Shown: positions 1 to 9,871, counted from the stretch's first letter. The stretch is 64,000 bases of DNA from Nocardioides astragali (GCF_024436375.1 NZ_JAFMZM010000003.1:1-64000), one strand, 5' to 3'. Made by a program: numbers and translations. The notes: generated from the letters alone by a model not told the origin.

Positions 1-150
1 CTTCGGACAAGTCACTTCCCGGACCCGCCAGACAACACCCTAGAACTCTGCTTCCTGCTGCGTCTTGACACAGAGGGGTGCCAGATCCGGATGTGCGACC
101 CGCGGCGATGTGACGCACGCGGTGTTCGCGGCGGGCGTGGACACCTTCGG

Positions 151-771
151 TCAGGTCAGCGCAATCGCTTCCCCGCCCCAGGGCGTTGCGACGTCCCCCT
201 CGTGAAAGCGCTCGGGGAGCTCTTCGATCATGTTCCACGTTGCTCCGAGTCGACCGAACCCCACGCAGAACGCGGAGTACGCGCCGAGCTCGACGATCTG
301 CTCCTCGGTGAAGTGCAGGCGTAGGTCGTCGTAGACGTCATCGTTGATGGCCAGGTGATCGGTCGCGAGCAGCTCGCCGTACCGGATGGCGGCGCGTTCG
401 GCGGCACTCAGGTTCGTAGCCTCGTGCGGCTTCTCGAGCGAGCAGACAAGGTCCTCGGTGAGGCCATCTTCTATCGCGCCTGGATAACGGACAGCCATGC
501 AGGTGCGGCACTGGTTGAAGAAGGCGATTCGGAGGCGGACCAGCTCGAGGAGACGGTCCGGGAGAAGGCGGTCTGTCCACAGTGCTGCATGGAGCCCGAC
601 GATCGCCTTGGCATGCGACGGCCGGTGGGCATGCACGCGCAGCAGGCCGAGCTCCAAGGGAGTCCTCTCGTCAGCCTTCACCAGTTCGCGGAGCTCTGGA
701 TCGAACTCCTCGACCGGCACCATGGTCAGCCGGGTCCCGCCGAGGGCTGAGCCCTGATTCTGTGTCTGCAT
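151..771 (-). CDS. Carboxymuconolactone decarboxylase / AhpD-like family protein
   Basis: This 206-residue protein belongs to the carboxymuconolactone decarboxylase/AhpD fold. The central segment around residues 80-100 carries a CxxC pair (C88, C91, in NQCRTCMAVR), the redox-active pattern of AhpD-like peroxidases, in the usual helical context. Family members either reduce peroxides through the cysteine pair or decarboxylate lactones; the CxxC favours the redox role, but the substrate cannot be told. The ATG at 771 is preceded by a good ribosome binding site (AGGAG, 5 nt spacer). The gene stands alone with its own promoter and a palindrome that looks like a repressor site, so it is probably induced by a small molecule or oxidant. 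The family assignment is firm, the exact role is not. Confidence 0.85.
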   Translation of the reverse strand: MQTQNQGSALGGTRLTMVPVEEFDPELRELVKADERTPLELGLLRVHAHRPSHAKAIVGLHAALWTDRLLPDRLLELVRLRIAFFNQCRTCMAVRYPGAIEDGLTEDLVCSLEKPHEATNLSAAERAAIRYGELLATDHLAINDDVYDDLRLHFTEEQIVELGAYSAFCVGFGRLGATWNMIEELPERFHEGDVATPWGGEAIALT

Positions 772-794
772 CGCTTCTCCTGGTGTCGCACCTG

Positions 795-813
795 AACTGA
801 ATTAACCTCAGTT
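795..813. promoter_or_regulatory. Palindromic operator candidate (TetR-type) upstream of the AhpD-like gene
   Basis: AACTGA and TCAGTT form a perfect 6-bp inverted repeat around a 7-bp A/T-rich centre. The site directly follows the predicted -10 box, so a bound repressor would block initiation. The size and placement suit TetR- or MarR-family operators. No such regulator gene is visible in the window; it may lie to the left. Confidence 0.45.
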
Positions 814-842
814 ACCGTAGACCCGCCCTACACGGCGGTCAA
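814..842 (-). promoter_or_regulatory. Predicted sigma-70-type promoter of the AhpD-like gene
   Basis: Read on the minus strand, TTGACC (842-837) and TACGGT (819-814) are separated by exactly 17 nt. The -35 matches the consensus at 5 of 6 positions and the -10 at 3 of 6. Transcription would start a few bases downstream, inside the palindrome at 795-813. The remainder of the 772-1103 gap holds no gene that I can support. Confidence 0.5.
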
Positions 843-1103
843 TGGTGCTGACCGGATCGGATCGCCGCAGGAGAGCTGGTCCAGCAGCCGACCTCAACGA
901 CCGAGAGATGTCCCCTCGACGATGACGCGCGTCGCGAAACGACCGAAGGATTCCGTAATGCCAGGGCCCGAGATCTCGTCGCTGCGGCGCAGGCTCGAGC
1001 TCGGGGCGCCCACTCATCGGCTCGGATCTGGAGATGGAGGGTAAGGCCCACGGCGCGGGTGCGGCCCGGAGACCGCGCTCGACGAGGAGACTCTCCGAGC
1101 GAT

Positions 1104-1772
1104 TCAGACCAGCTCGGGCTCGGTCTTGTCGCGGACCTCGTCCTCGGACACCCCGGGGGCGAGCTCGACGAGTCGCAGCGCCCGGTCGCCGAGGGTGCCC
1201 GAGGGGGCCACCTCGCCGGTGGCCGGGTCGATCACGTCGATGACCGCGAGGTCGGTGATGATCCGCTGCACGACGCGCTTGCCGGTGTAGGGGAGGTCGC
1301 ACTCGTCGAGGATCTTGAGCGAGCCGTCCTTGGCGGTGTGCTCCATCAGCACGATCACCCGCTTGGCGCCGTGGACGAGGTCCATCGCTCCGCCCATGCC
1401 CTTGACCATCTTGCCGGGGATCATCCAGTTGGCGATGTCACCGACCGCCGAGACCTGCATCGCGCCCAGGATCGCTGCGTCGATCTTGCCGCCGCGGATC
1501 ATCCCGAACGACTGCGCGGAGTCGAAGAACGACGCGCCCTTGCGCAGCGTCACCGTCTCCTTGCCCGCATTGATCAGGTCGGGATCCTCCTCGCCCTCGA
1601 ACGGGTACGCCCCCACGCCCAGGATCCCGTTCTCCGACTGCAGCACCAGCTCTACGTCGTCGGCGACGTAGTTGGGCACCATCGTCGGCAGCCCGATCCC
1701 CAGGTTGACGTACGAGCCGTCCTTCAGCTCGGAGGCCGCCCGCGCGGCCATCTCCTCACGCGTCCAGCTCAT
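1104..1772 (-). CDS. scoB: 3-oxoacid CoA-transferase subunit B
   Basis: This is the beta subunit (222 residues) of a succinyl-CoA:3-ketoacid (or 3-oxoadipate) CoA-transferase. It moves CoA from succinyl-CoA to a 3-oxo acid in ketone-body or aromatic degradation. The N-terminal glycine-rich region [13 protein letters not shown] and the SENGILGVG motif, which holds the catalytic glutamate that forms the enzyme-CoA thioester, are both intact. The start was set at the ATG encoding MSWTREEM because it lies 1 nt after the subunit A stop and matches the family N-terminus. Longer upstream frames run into subunit A. The two subunits form an operon. Substrate choice between acetoacetate and 3-oxoadipate cannot be settled from sequence alone. 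Confidence 0.92.
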   Translation of the reverse strand: MSWTREEMAARAASELKDGSYVNLGIGLPTMVPNYVADDVELVLQSENGILGVGAYPFEGEEDPDLINAGKETVTLRKGASFFDSAQSFGMIRGGKIDAAILGAMQVSAVGDIANWMIPGKMVKGMGGAMDLVHGAKRVIVLMEHTAKDGSLKILDECDLPYTGKRVVQRIITDLAVIDVIDPATGEVAPSGTLGDRALRLVELAPGVSEDEVRDKTEPELV

Positions 1773-1773
1773 G

Positions 1774-2643
1774 TCAGCCTCCCAGTCCGTGTGTCGCCGC
1801 GTCGTCCACCAGCGGTTGCTCCCCGGACGGCCCCGAGGACTCTCCGGACGAGGCACCGGACTCGGGGCGCGGTCGCGTGGTGACCTTCTCGATCCGCTTG
1901 TCGGCGGCCTGCTCCGGCGTCAGCGCGATCACACGTTGGACGTAGACACCCGGGGTGTGGACGTCGTTGGGATCCAGCTCGCCGGGCTCGACGAGCTCCT
2001 CGACCTCCGCGATCGTGACCCGGCCGCACATCGCGGCGAGCGGGTTGAAGTTGCGCGCGGAGTCGCGGTAGATCAGGTTGCCGTGGCGGTCGCCCTTCCA
2101 GGCCCGCACCAGCCCGAAGTCGGCGACGATGGCCTCCTCCAGGACGTACTCCTTCTCACCCTCCGCGGTCGAGAAGACCTTGGTCTCCTTCGGCGGCGAG
2201 CTGACGATGACGTTGCCCTCGGTGTCGTACTTCCACGGCAGGCCGCCCTCGGCCACCTGCGTGCCGACCCCGGTCGCGGTGTAGAAGCCCGGGATGCCCG
2301 AGCCGCCGGCCCGCATCCGCTCGGCCAGCGTGCCCTGCGGAGTGAGCTCGACCTCCAGCTCGCCGGAGAGGTACTGGCGGGCGAACTCCTTGTTCTCCCC
2401 GACGTAGGAGGAGATCATCCGCCGCAACCGCTTCGCCATCAGCAGCCGGCCCAAGCCCCAGTCGTCGACGCCGCAGTTGTTGGAGACCGCCTCGAGGTCG
2501 GTCGTTCCGGCCTGCAGCAGCGCGTCGATGAGGACCGACGGGATCCCGCAGAGCCCGAATCCGCCCACCGCGAGCCTCGCGCCGTCCGGGATGTCGGCGA
2601 CCGCCTCGGCGGCCGACGTGACCACTTTGTCCATGCCCGGCAC
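1774..2643 (-). CDS. scoA: 3-oxoacid CoA-transferase subunit A
   Basis: This is the alpha subunit (289 residues) of the CoA-transferase. The N-terminal pattern with GGFGLCGIP near residues 27-35 is the CoA-binding glycine-rich signature of family I CoA-transferases. The protein is about 40 residues longer than minimal alpha subunits; the extra C-terminal stretch (about residues 250-289) is rich in Pro, Ser and Gly and probably disordered. Translation may start at the fourth codon (ATG at 2634, MDKVV), which fits family members better. It is the first gene of the two-gene operon with scoB. Confidence 0.92.
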   Translation of the reverse strand: MPGMDKVVTSAAEAVADIPDGARLAVGGFGLCGIPSVLIDALLQAGTTDLEAVSNNCGVDDWGLGRLLMAKRLRRMISSYVGENKEFARQYLSGELEVELTPQGTLAERMRAGGSGIPGFYTATGVGTQVAEGGLPWKYDTEGNVIVSSPPKETKVFSTAEGEKEYVLEEAIVADFGLVRAWKGDRHGNLIYRDSARNFNPLAAMCGRVTIAEVEELVEPGELDPNDVHTPGVYVQRVIALTPEQAADKRIEKVTTRPRPESGASSGESSGPSGEQPLVDDAATHGLGG

Positions 2644-2714
2644 CTTATCGGCCGTGTGACCACGGCCACTGTGTGGGCGGGGACCACACTTCGCTCCTCC
2701 GGATGTGGACAGCA

Positions 2715-2750
2715 GCCGGGCCCGGGGAGGAGGCGCTCCCCGGGCCCGGC
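2715..2750 (-). terminator. Hairpin terminator after the large secreted protein gene
   Basis: A perfect 15-bp G/C-rich inverted repeat (2715-2729 with 2736-2750) encloses a 6-nt loop. It lies 14 nt beyond the stop codon of the gene ending at 2764. There is no U-run, as is common for terminators in high-GC actinobacteria. Confidence 0.7.
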
Positions 2751-2763
2751 CAGCTCTACGGCG

Positions 2764-5700
2764 TCACAGCCCCGCCATGCGCTCCCGCACCAGCTCGAGC
2801 AGGACCTGACGCAGCTCTCCCTCGAGCTTGCGGCGTACCAGCGAGTGGATCGCCTTGAGGTCCTTCCGGGCCTCCGCGCGATCACCCCGGCCCTCGGCCT
2901 TCCTGGCGTCCTGGTCGAGCTGGAGCACCTTGTTGGCCAGCTTGGGCGCGATGTCGCCGTCCGCCGCCAGCGCGGTGACCACCTTCTTGAGCGACCGCTC
3001 GGTCGCCTGGACCGAGAAGACCACCGACCGCGAGCTGGTGTTGCCGGCGACGTCCGTGGCCGTGACGGTGAGGACGTGGCGGCCCGTGGACAGGGTCCAC
3101 ATCTGCCACTCCCCGGCCTCGACGGGCTCGCCGTCCAGCATCGCCTGGACCCCGCGGACACCCGAGGTGGCGTCGGACGCCGCCCAGGTCACCGTGACCG
3201 ACTTGTGGGTCGGGTAGGCCCGCTCCCGCAGGCCGGAGATGGTGACCTCCGGGTCTGCGGTGTCGACCGGGAGCTCCAGCGACCGCACGGTCTCGACGTT
3301 GCCGGCCTTGTCGACCGACCGCGCCTCGAGCACCTGGAGTCCCTGCGCGGTGACCGTGAAGGGACCGGCGTACGTCGTCCACGCGCCGCTGCCGATGCGG
3401 TACTCCGTGCGGGCTACGCCCGACCCCGCGTCCGTCGCGGACAGCGTCACCTTCGGAGCCGTCGTGAACCAGCCGGCGCTGCCGTCCGGCTGCGCCGGGA
3501 CCGTGGTCACCGTCGTCACCGGTGCGGCGGTGTCGACGGGCGGACCGTCGACCGTGACGGTGATCGTCTGCTGCGCCTCCACGTTGCCGGCGACGTCCGT
3601 CGAGCGGAACCCGACCGTGTGCTCGCCGGCTCCGGTCACGACGACCGGCTCGGTGTACGCCGTCCACGCACCGCCGTCGACGCGGTACTCGGTTGCCGCA
3701 ACGCCGGAGGTGGCGTCGGTCGCCTCGAGCTCGACCCGGACGCCGTTGGCGACGGGTCCCTGGGTGGCACCGGTGGCCGGGGTGACGGTATCGACCTCGA
3801 CCCCGGACGAGCCGGCGGTCTCCTGGTTGCCGGCCACGTCCGTGGAGCGGTAGTCCACGGTGTGCTCGCCGTCGCCCACCTCCACCGGCCCGGCGTACGC
3901 CGTCCAGGTGCCACCGTCGAGGCGGTACTCGGTCGACGCGACGCCGGAGCCACCCGTGTCCTCAGCGGCGAGGGTGAAGCTCGGCTCGGTGACGTACCAG
4001 CCGGCCTCTCCGTCCGGTGCCGCCGGCGACCAGGTGATGGTCGTCGTCGGTGCCGCCTCGTCGGGAGCCTCGACGACCACCTGGGTGCTCTTGGTCGCCT
4101 CGACGTTGCCCGCCACGTCGGTGGAGCGGAACTCCACCGTGTGGGTGCCGGGCTCGTCGACCACGAACGGAGCGGTGTACGCCGTCCACTCACCCGCGTC
4201 GATGCGGTACTGGGTCGACGCGACGCCCGAGCCGCCCTCGCCGTCGGTGGCGGTGAGGCTCACCTGGACGCCGGTCGCCACGTCGGTCGTGGTCGCCGTC
4301 GTCGTCGGGGCCGTGGTGTCGGCCGGGGGCTCCTCGGTGTCGAGGTGGAAGTAGTCGAACTCCACCGTGACCGGCTCCTCCTGCTGCGGTCCGATCGCCA
4401 TCACACCGAGCGCGCGCAACGGACCGTCGTAGGTGATGCCGTCGCCGATCGGGGCCCAGCTGATCCCGCCGTCGCTGACCTCGGCCGTGTACTTCGTACC
4501 GGCCTTGGTGACCCGCACGTACCAGTAGCCGCTCTCGGAGCTGTCGGCGATGTTGAGGTTGTCGCCACCGCTGACGCCGGTGCCACCCTTCTCCGCTGCG
4601 AGCTCGGCCCGCAGGTCGAGGGCCGCACCCGGTGCGTTGTAGGCGACCACGTCGGCCTTGACGTAGTTGTTGTCGTCGCCGTACATCATCAGGCCGGCCA
4701 GCTGCCACTGGTGCTTGAGCGGTGCCTTCAGCTTCGTCGTCGCCACCCAGTCGCCCGCCGGAGCCTTCTGGAGGATGAAGTTGCGCGGCGAGACCGGGTT
4801 GTTGCCGTTGATGTCGCCGGGCTCGGTGGTGATCTTGAGGTGACCGTCCGCCACGGACTCGGTGTGCGAGTTGTAGCGCACCGACTCCGCCCAGCGGCAG
4901 CCGTCGAGCGCCGAGCCGGCGAACTCGTCGTCAGCCTCGAAGACCGCGGTGGCGTCGGGGGTCACCCGGAGCCAGTCGGCCTTGGCCACCTGCGGGGTCG
5001 CGCCCAGGTCACCAGCGGCCATGAGGCCGATCTGGGTGCCCGCGCCGGTCTTGAGCGCGGTGGACCCGCTGACGTTGGTCCACGCGGTCCCGTCGGCGGA
5101 GTAGGCCGCCGTGAGGGTGCCGTTGGTGTTGGTCAGCCTGAGGTGGATGGTGGTCGGGAAGTCCGCCGGGACGGCCGGGTTGCCCGGTGTGGTGCGGCTG
5201 CCGGCGGTCTCGGACTGGAACTCGATGAACCGGCCACCGGCGCTGTTGCGGACGAACGCGAGCTTGTTGTACTCGTTGTCCGACTTGTGCACGACCAGAC
5301 CGGCCCACTGCCACTCGTTGCTGTGCGTCAGGGTGATCTTGGTGGTGGCCTGCCAGCTGCCCGCGGGCAACGGCTGACCCGCGAAGCTCACCGGTCCGGT
5401 GTTGGCCTCGTTGATGTCCCCGGTGGTGACCGGCAGGTTCAGCGAGCCTGCCGACTGGGTGATCGGCTTGGCGGCGTCCTGGCGCACCGACCACTTCGGC
5501 AGCAGCGAGGGCGAGTCGAACTCGTCGCTCACTGGACCGGTGACGCAGGACAGCGGGTCACTCGGGGTCGGTGCGACCGGGTCGGTCGGCTCGGTGTTGA
5601 TGGCGAACTGGGAGAAGTCCGCCGTCCGGGCCGTCGTCTCGTGGGCCATGATGAACATGCCGACGTCCTGGGTGGGAGCGGCGTTGGCCAGCGTCACAGC

Positions 5701-8700
5701 AGTGCCGACCTGGGTCCACGTCGTCCCGTTGTTCGACCAGTACGCCGAGTAGTCGGTGCCGCGGCGGCTCAGCTTGAGCCACTTGGGCGTGCCGCTCGTG
5801 CCGCCGGCCACGGACGCGTTGAGCTGGCCGTTGCCGTCGGGGTCGGTGAGGTACTCCATCCCTCCAGTCGGGCGGACGGCGAGCATGGCGTAACCGGGCG
5901 AGACGCCGGGCTGGGTCATGTCGTTGCGAACGATGAGCCCCGTCTTGCCCGAGCCGTGGACCAGGGTGTGCGAGTCGACCCGCACCACCGCGTCCCACCG
6001 GACGTCGCCGCCGGCAGGCTGGTAGAGCGTGGAGTACTGGTCCACGCCCTGCCAGGAGTTGGTGCCCGCACCGGTGATCCGGAACCCGGTCGCGGTCCGG
6101 TCGAAGGAGCCTTCCACGTTGCTGAACGGCTGCAGCGTCCCGAAGAGCTCACCGACCTGCGCCGTGACGACGCGGGAGGTCTTGGACTTGCCCTCGTCGT
6201 CGGTGGCCACGGCGGTGAGGTTGTAGAGACCCTCCGCGGTCGGGGTCCGCCAGGTCACGTCGTACGGCGCCGTGACGTCCTCGCCGATCTTGTCCTGACC
6301 CGCGAAGAACTCGACCTCGGCCACCGTGCCGTCGGCGTCGCTGGCGTCGGCGCTGACCACCACGTCGGTGCCGGGCGTCAGCTTCTGGCCGTCGGCGGGG
6401 GCCGTGATGGCGACCTGGGGCGCGGCCTTGGGCGAGGAGCCCTGCCCGATGGCCTCGAAGAAGTTGAGCTTGATGTCTCCTGTCCCGGTGAAGACCAGGT
6501 AGAGGTCCATCGTCTGGTTGCCCAGGTCGCTCACGTCGACCACGACGTCGCGGTAGAGGTTGCCCGTGGCCGGGACCTGCGCCGTCTTGACGACCGGCCC
6601 GGTCGGGCTGCCGTCGCGCAGCTCGATGGTGCCGCCCGCGGCGGCAGCCTGGACCCGCAGCGCGAACTTGTTGATCCGGTAGAAGTTGACGGGCTCGAAG
6701 TTGACCCACGCACCGCCCTTGCCGACCACCACCTGGCCGCCGCCGGCGCGGTCCTGCCCGGCGGCCAGCGTGGCGGTGGCCGACTTGGCGTCGAACCACT
6801 CCGCCTGCCGCAGCTTGGGGAAGACCACCGAGTTGTCGGAGCCGGTGAGCGCGGGTTGCCCGTTGGCGCCCTTGTCCGTGTAGCGCGCGTCGATCGCGTA
6901 GAAGATGTTCTCGTCCGGTGCGTGACCACCGAGGCTGGTCTCGGTCGACCCGGTGAGGCCGCGGGTCTCCGCGAGCGGGTGGGCGTGCTCGTCATGGCCG
7001 AGGGCGGGCTGCACGATCACGTCCTGCGGGTCGACGGCTGGGTCCTCGGGATCGGTGACCTCGACCTCCCAGCTGATCGTGTCGCCGAAGTCGAAGAACG
7101 ATCCGTTCGGTGGCAGCTGGACGTCGACGGTCGGCTCGGTGTTGCCGACCGTGATCGGCACGGTGGTGGTGCCGGTCTTGCCGAGGGGGTCGGTGACGGT
7201 GAGGCGCGCGGCGTAGACCCCGACCGTCGTGAAGGTGTGCGTCGGAGTCGCCGACGTCGCGTCCGCCGTGCCGTCGCCGTCGAAGTCCCAGGCGTAGGTG
7301 AGCGTGGCGCCCTCCGGGTCAGTGGACCCGGTGCCGTCGAAGGCGACGGTCAGCGGGGCCTGTCCGGAGTCCTTGTCGGTGCTGATCCGAGCGACCGGCG
7401 AGCGCGAGCCGGAGATGTAGTCGACACGGAAGAGACCCGAGGTCGGGTTGTCCCGCCCGAAGCCGCCGCCCCAGTCCAGGACGTACAGCGAGCCGTCGGG
7501 ACCGAACTTGGAGTCGATCGGGGCCAGGAACTTCTCCTGCGGCAGGAAGGGGTTGACCTTCTCGACCTCGGTGCCGGGGTTCCCCGTCGCGGGGTTCTTG
7601 GTCTGGATCGAGAACATCTTGTTGCGCGCCCAGTCGTAGAAGAAGGGCTTGCCGTCGAAGGACTCCGGGAACTTGGTGTCGGACTCGAGGTCGGCGTCGT
7701 AGTCGTAGAACGGGCCGCCCATCGGGGCCAGTCCGCCACCCTGCGCGATCACGCTGGGCACCGACGAGCGCTGATAGCCGTAGTACATGTCGGCCGCGCG
7801 AGCGGGCGGCAGGTTGGTCAGGCCGGTGTTGCGGATCGAGTCGTTGACCGGGTTGGCGCAGTCGAAGTAGCCGCCGACCGTCACCGGGTTGGTGCGGTAG
7901 TCGACGTCGCGGAACGGCTCACCGTTGGGGTTGGTCCCGTTGTGGTTGCCGCCCATGCACAACGGCCAGCCGTAGTTGCCGGGGCTCTTGATCAGGTTCC
8001 ACTCGGCGATGCCGGCGGGGCCGCGCGTGGCCGGCGCGTCGGTGTTGTTGTCGGGTGAGTAGTCGGCCAGGCCGATGGCTCCGGTCTCCTGGTCGATGGA
8101 GAAGCGGAACGGGTTGCGGAAGCCCATCGCGTAGATCTCGTCGAGCGTCAAGGTGTCGTCGGCGTCCGCGTAGGGGCCGCCGGGGCCGAAGAGGTTGCCG
8201 CTCGGGATGTCGTAGCTCGTGCCCTTGCCGAGCGCCCCGGGGTCGGCCTTGGGCGTGATGCGCAGCAGCTTGCCGCGCAGGTCGTTGGTGTTGGCGGAGG
8301 TCGCGCGGGCGTCGTGGAACGTGCCGTCGCGCTCGGAGAGGGGCGCGTAGCCGCCGGAGGGCTCGGAGTGCGGGTTCACGTCGTCGCCGACGCCGATGTA
8401 GAGGTTGCCCTGGGCGTCGAAGTCGAGGCCGCCGCCGGTGTGACCGGGCTCGTCGTTGTCGTCCAGACGCCGGGCCGGGATCTTGATGATCTGCTTCTCC
8501 GACGCGGGGTCGAAGGAACCGTTGGCCCCACCCGTCCAGGTGTAACGGGTGACGTAGCTGAAGAAGTTGGCCGGGTCGCTGTCGTTGGCGCTCGCCGGGG
8601 AGTTGTAGACGAACACGTGGCCGTTGGTCGCGAAGTCGGGGTGGAGGGCGATGCCGAGCATCCCGTCCTCGCCGCCGGAGTAGACCGGCTTGGTCAGCAC

Positions 8701-9672
8701 GGTGCTGACGTCCTGGGTCTCGGGGTCGTACATCCGGATCTGACCGCGGACCAGCTCGGTGTAGAAGACGCGGCCGTCGTCGGCGACGTCGATGGCGTAC
8801 GGCGCGGAGGTGTTCTCGTCCAGTGGCACGCGCTCGTAGTTGCTCCACACGGTGCCGCCGCAGTCACCCTGCTCGATGTCCGCGACGTACTTCACGCCCC
8901 CGACGAGGTGGGCCATGAACTTGGGCTCGTCGTAGTGGGAGGGGAAGTGGCCCATCGCAGTGGCCCAGAACTTGCCGCCCTCGTAGGGCTTGCACCACGA
9001 GATCGGGTGGTCGTAGCCCTGGTTGCCACCGGAGTAGGTGGTCTCGTCCATCGTCGCCAGGACGTGGGCGGTGCCGCGGACGTTGTTGGAGAAGTTGTAC
9101 CACTCGTCGTTGCGGGTCCACCGGTCCTCGGTGAAGTGCTTGGTCGACGGGTGCGCGTAGTCCTCGAGACGGACCACGCCCTGCGGCCCGGGGTCGGTGC
9201 CGGTGGGTGCGTGACCAGGCATCAACGACCCGACCATGTTGTCCCACCAGGTGTAGTTGCCGCGCATGTCGAGGGCGTTGTGCACCGCCGCGATGCCGCC
9301 CCCGGCCGCCATCCAGCGCTCCATCGCGCCCTTCTCGTCGGCGGTCCACGGGTCCCCGTTGATCTGGAAGGCGACGATCGCGTCGTACTGGGCCAGCCCT
9401 TCGTCGGTGAACTCGGAGGAGTCGGCGTCCACCGTGACGGTCATCCCCGCCGCCTCCAGCGCCGCCTTGACCTTGGGGGTGCCCTGGGCGATCGCGGCGT
9501 CGTGCCAGGGGCCGGCCGGCGCCTCGGTGTAGAGCAGGATGTGGCCGTGGCCCTCGTGGGCACTCGCCGGAGCGGCGGCGACGACGCCGAGCAGCAGCCC
9601 GGCGAAGAGGCCGAGCACGGCGAACAATGCGGTGCCGACGGTCGAACGTCGGGCGGTGGTCGTGGACATCAC
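2764..9672 (-). CDS. Giant secreted multidomain ThuA / sugar dehydrogenase (GSDH) protein
   Basis: This is a 2302-residue exported protein. A Sec signal peptide occupies about residues 1-38 (basic start, hydrophobic core, AAPASAH cleavage region). A ThuA-type glutamine-amidotransferase-like domain follows (about 40-270). Next comes a six-bladed glucose/sorbosone dehydrogenase-like propeller (about 280-780; segments such as GEDGMLGIALHPDF and MGFRNPFRFSID are typical) and a PKD domain (about 785-870, YAWDFDGDG). A CBM6-like module (about 970-1120), a bacterial Ig-like domain (about 1125-1220) and three DUF1349/LamG-like segments (about 1225-1790) follow. Four or five short OmpL47-like repeats (EYRIDGGAWTAY pattern) come next. 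A charged helical C-terminus (about 2225-2302) resembles FIMAH domains. The likely role is extracellular binding and oxidation or turnover of a carbohydrate; the substrate is unknown. It has its own terminator. Confidence 0.88.
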   Translation of the reverse strand: MMSTTTARRSTVGTALFAVLGLFAGLLLGVVAAAPASAHEGHGHILLYTEAPAGPWHDAAIAQGTPKVKAALEAAGMTVTVDADSSEFTDEGLAQYDAIVAFQINGDPWTADEKGAMERWMAAGGGIAAVHNALDMRGNYTWWDNMVGSLMPGHAPTGTDPGPQGVVRLEDYAHPSTKHFTEDRWTRNDEWYNFSNNVRGTAHVLATMDETTYSGGNQGYDHPISWCKPYEGGKFWATAMGHFPSHYDEPKFMAHLVGGVKYVADIEQGDCGGTVWSNYERVPLDENTSAPYAIDVADDGRVFYTELVRGQIRMYDPETQDVSTVLTKPVYSGGEDGMLGIALHPDFATNGHVFVYNSPASANDSDPANFFSYVTRYTWTGGANGSFDPASEKQIIKIPARRLDDNDEPGHTGGGLDFDAQGNLYIGVGDDVNPHSEPSGGYAPLSERDGTFHDARATSANTNDLRGKLLRITPKADPGALGKGTSYDIPSGNLFGPGGPYADADDTLTLDEIYAMGFRNPFRFSIDQETGAIGLADYSPDNNTDAPATRGPAGIAEWNLIKSPGNYGWPLCMGGNHNGTNPNGEPFRDVDYRTNPVTVGGYFDCANPVNDSIRNTGLTNLPPARAADMYYGYQRSSVPSVIAQGGGLAPMGGPFYDYDADLESDTKFPESFDGKPFFYDWARNKMFSIQTKNPATGNPGTEVEKVNPFLPQEKFLAPIDSKFGPDGSLYVLDWGGGFGRDNPTSGLFRVDYISGSRSPVARISTDKDSGQAPLTVAFDGTGSTDPEGATLTYAWDFDGDGTADATSATPTHTFTTVGVYAARLTVTDPLGKTGTTTVPITVGNTEPTVDVQLPPNGSFFDFGDTISWEVEVTDPEDPAVDPQDVIVQPALGHDEHAHPLAETRGLTGSTETSLGGHAPDENIFYAIDARYTDKGANGQPALTGSDNSVVFPKLRQAEWFDAKSATATLAAGQDRAGGGQVVVGKGGAWVNFEPVNFYRINKFALRVQAAAAGGTIELRDGSPTGPVVKTAQVPATGNLYRDVVVDVSDLGNQTMDLYLVFTGTGDIKLNFFEAIGQGSSPKAAPQVAITAPADGQKLTPGTDVVVSADASDADGTVAEVEFFAGQDKIGEDVTAPYDVTWRTPTAEGLYNLTAVATDDEGKSKTSRVVTAQVGELFGTLQPFSNVEGSFDRTATGFRITGAGTNSWQGVDQYSTLYQPAGGDVRWDAVVRVDSHTLVHGSGKTGLIVRNDMTQPGVSPGYAMLAVRPTGGMEYLTDPDGNGQLNASVAGGTSGTPKWLKLSRRGTDYSAYWSNNGTTWTQVGTAVTLANAAPTQDVGMFIMAHETTARTADFSQFAINTEPTDPVAPTPSDPLSCVTGPVSDEFDSPSLLPKWSVRQDAAKPITQSAGSLNLPVTTGDINEANTGPVSFAGQPLPAGSWQATTKITLTHSNEWQWAGLVVHKSDNEYNKLAFVRNSAGGRFIEFQSETAGSRTTPGNPAVPADFPTTIHLRLTNTNGTLTAAYSADGTAWTNVSGSTALKTGAGTQIGLMAAGDLGATPQVAKADWLRVTPDATAVFEADDEFAGSALDGCRWAESVRYNSHTESVADGHLKITTEPGDINGNNPVSPRNFILQKAPAGDWVATTKLKAPLKHQWQLAGLMMYGDDNNYVKADVVAYNAPGAALDLRAELAAEKGGTGVSGGDNLNIADSSESGYWYVRVTKAGTKYTAEVSDGGISWAPIGDGITYDGPLRALGVMAIGPQQEEPVTVEFDYFHLDTEEPPADTTAPTTTATTTDVATGVQVSLTATDGEGGSGVASTQYRIDAGEWTAYTAPFVVDEPGTHTVEFRSTDVAGNVEATKSTQVVVEAPDEAAPTTTITWSPAAPDGEAGWYVTEPSFTLAAEDTGGSGVASTEYRLDGGTWTAYAGPVEVGDGEHTVDYRSTDVAGNQETAGSSGVEVDTVTPATGATQGPVANGVRVELEATDATSGVAATEYRVDGGAWTAYTEPVVVTGAGEHTVGFRSTDVAGNVEAQQTITVTVDGPPVDTAAPVTTVTTVPAQPDGSAGWFTTAPKVTLSATDAGSGVARTEYRIGSGAWTTYAGPFTVTAQGLQVLEARSVDKAGNVETVRSLELPVDTADPEVTISGLRERAYPTHKSVTVTWAASDATSGVRGVQAMLDGEPVEAGEWQMWTLSTGRHVLTVTATDVAGNTSSRSVVFSVQATERSLKKVVTALAADGDIAPKLANKVLQLDQDARKAEGRGDRAEARKDLKAIHSLVRRKLEGELRQVLLELVRERMAGL

Positions 9673-9763
9673 GGTCCTCCAGGTCGATGGGGGCTCACCA
9701 CCCGTGTCGCGGGGGCTGTGACATGGATCACGGGCGGGCGGGCGTGGGCGTGACGCTCGCAGA

Positions 9764-9788
9764 CTTTTGTGTGCTGGTCAAGCAAAAG
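9764..9788. promoter_or_regulatory. Inverted-repeat operator candidate between the secreted protein and ArsA-like genes
   Basis: CTTTTG (9764-9769) and CAAAAG (9783-9788) form a perfect 6-bp inverted repeat around a 13-nt centre. The centre contains TTGACC on the minus strand, a possible -35 box for the secreted protein gene, although no good -10 follows. The A/T-rich arms stand out in this GC-rich sequence and resemble sugar-responsive ROK/LacI-type operators. The site lies in the 199-bp divergent gap. Confidence 0.35.
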
Positions 9789-9871
9789 ATGTTCCCGATG
9801 GCTAACAAGGTGAGGTTTCAACTGATAAATGCCCCGGAGACGCCGCATCCAGGGCTGGCTATCCTCGCCTC

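Noticed and set aside
1672..8058. A 2128-codon open frame on the + strand
   Set aside because: It runs antisense to scoA and the large secreted protein, has no domain pattern and is Arg/Val/Gly/Asp-biased. It is a by-product of GC-rich third positions in the real genes.
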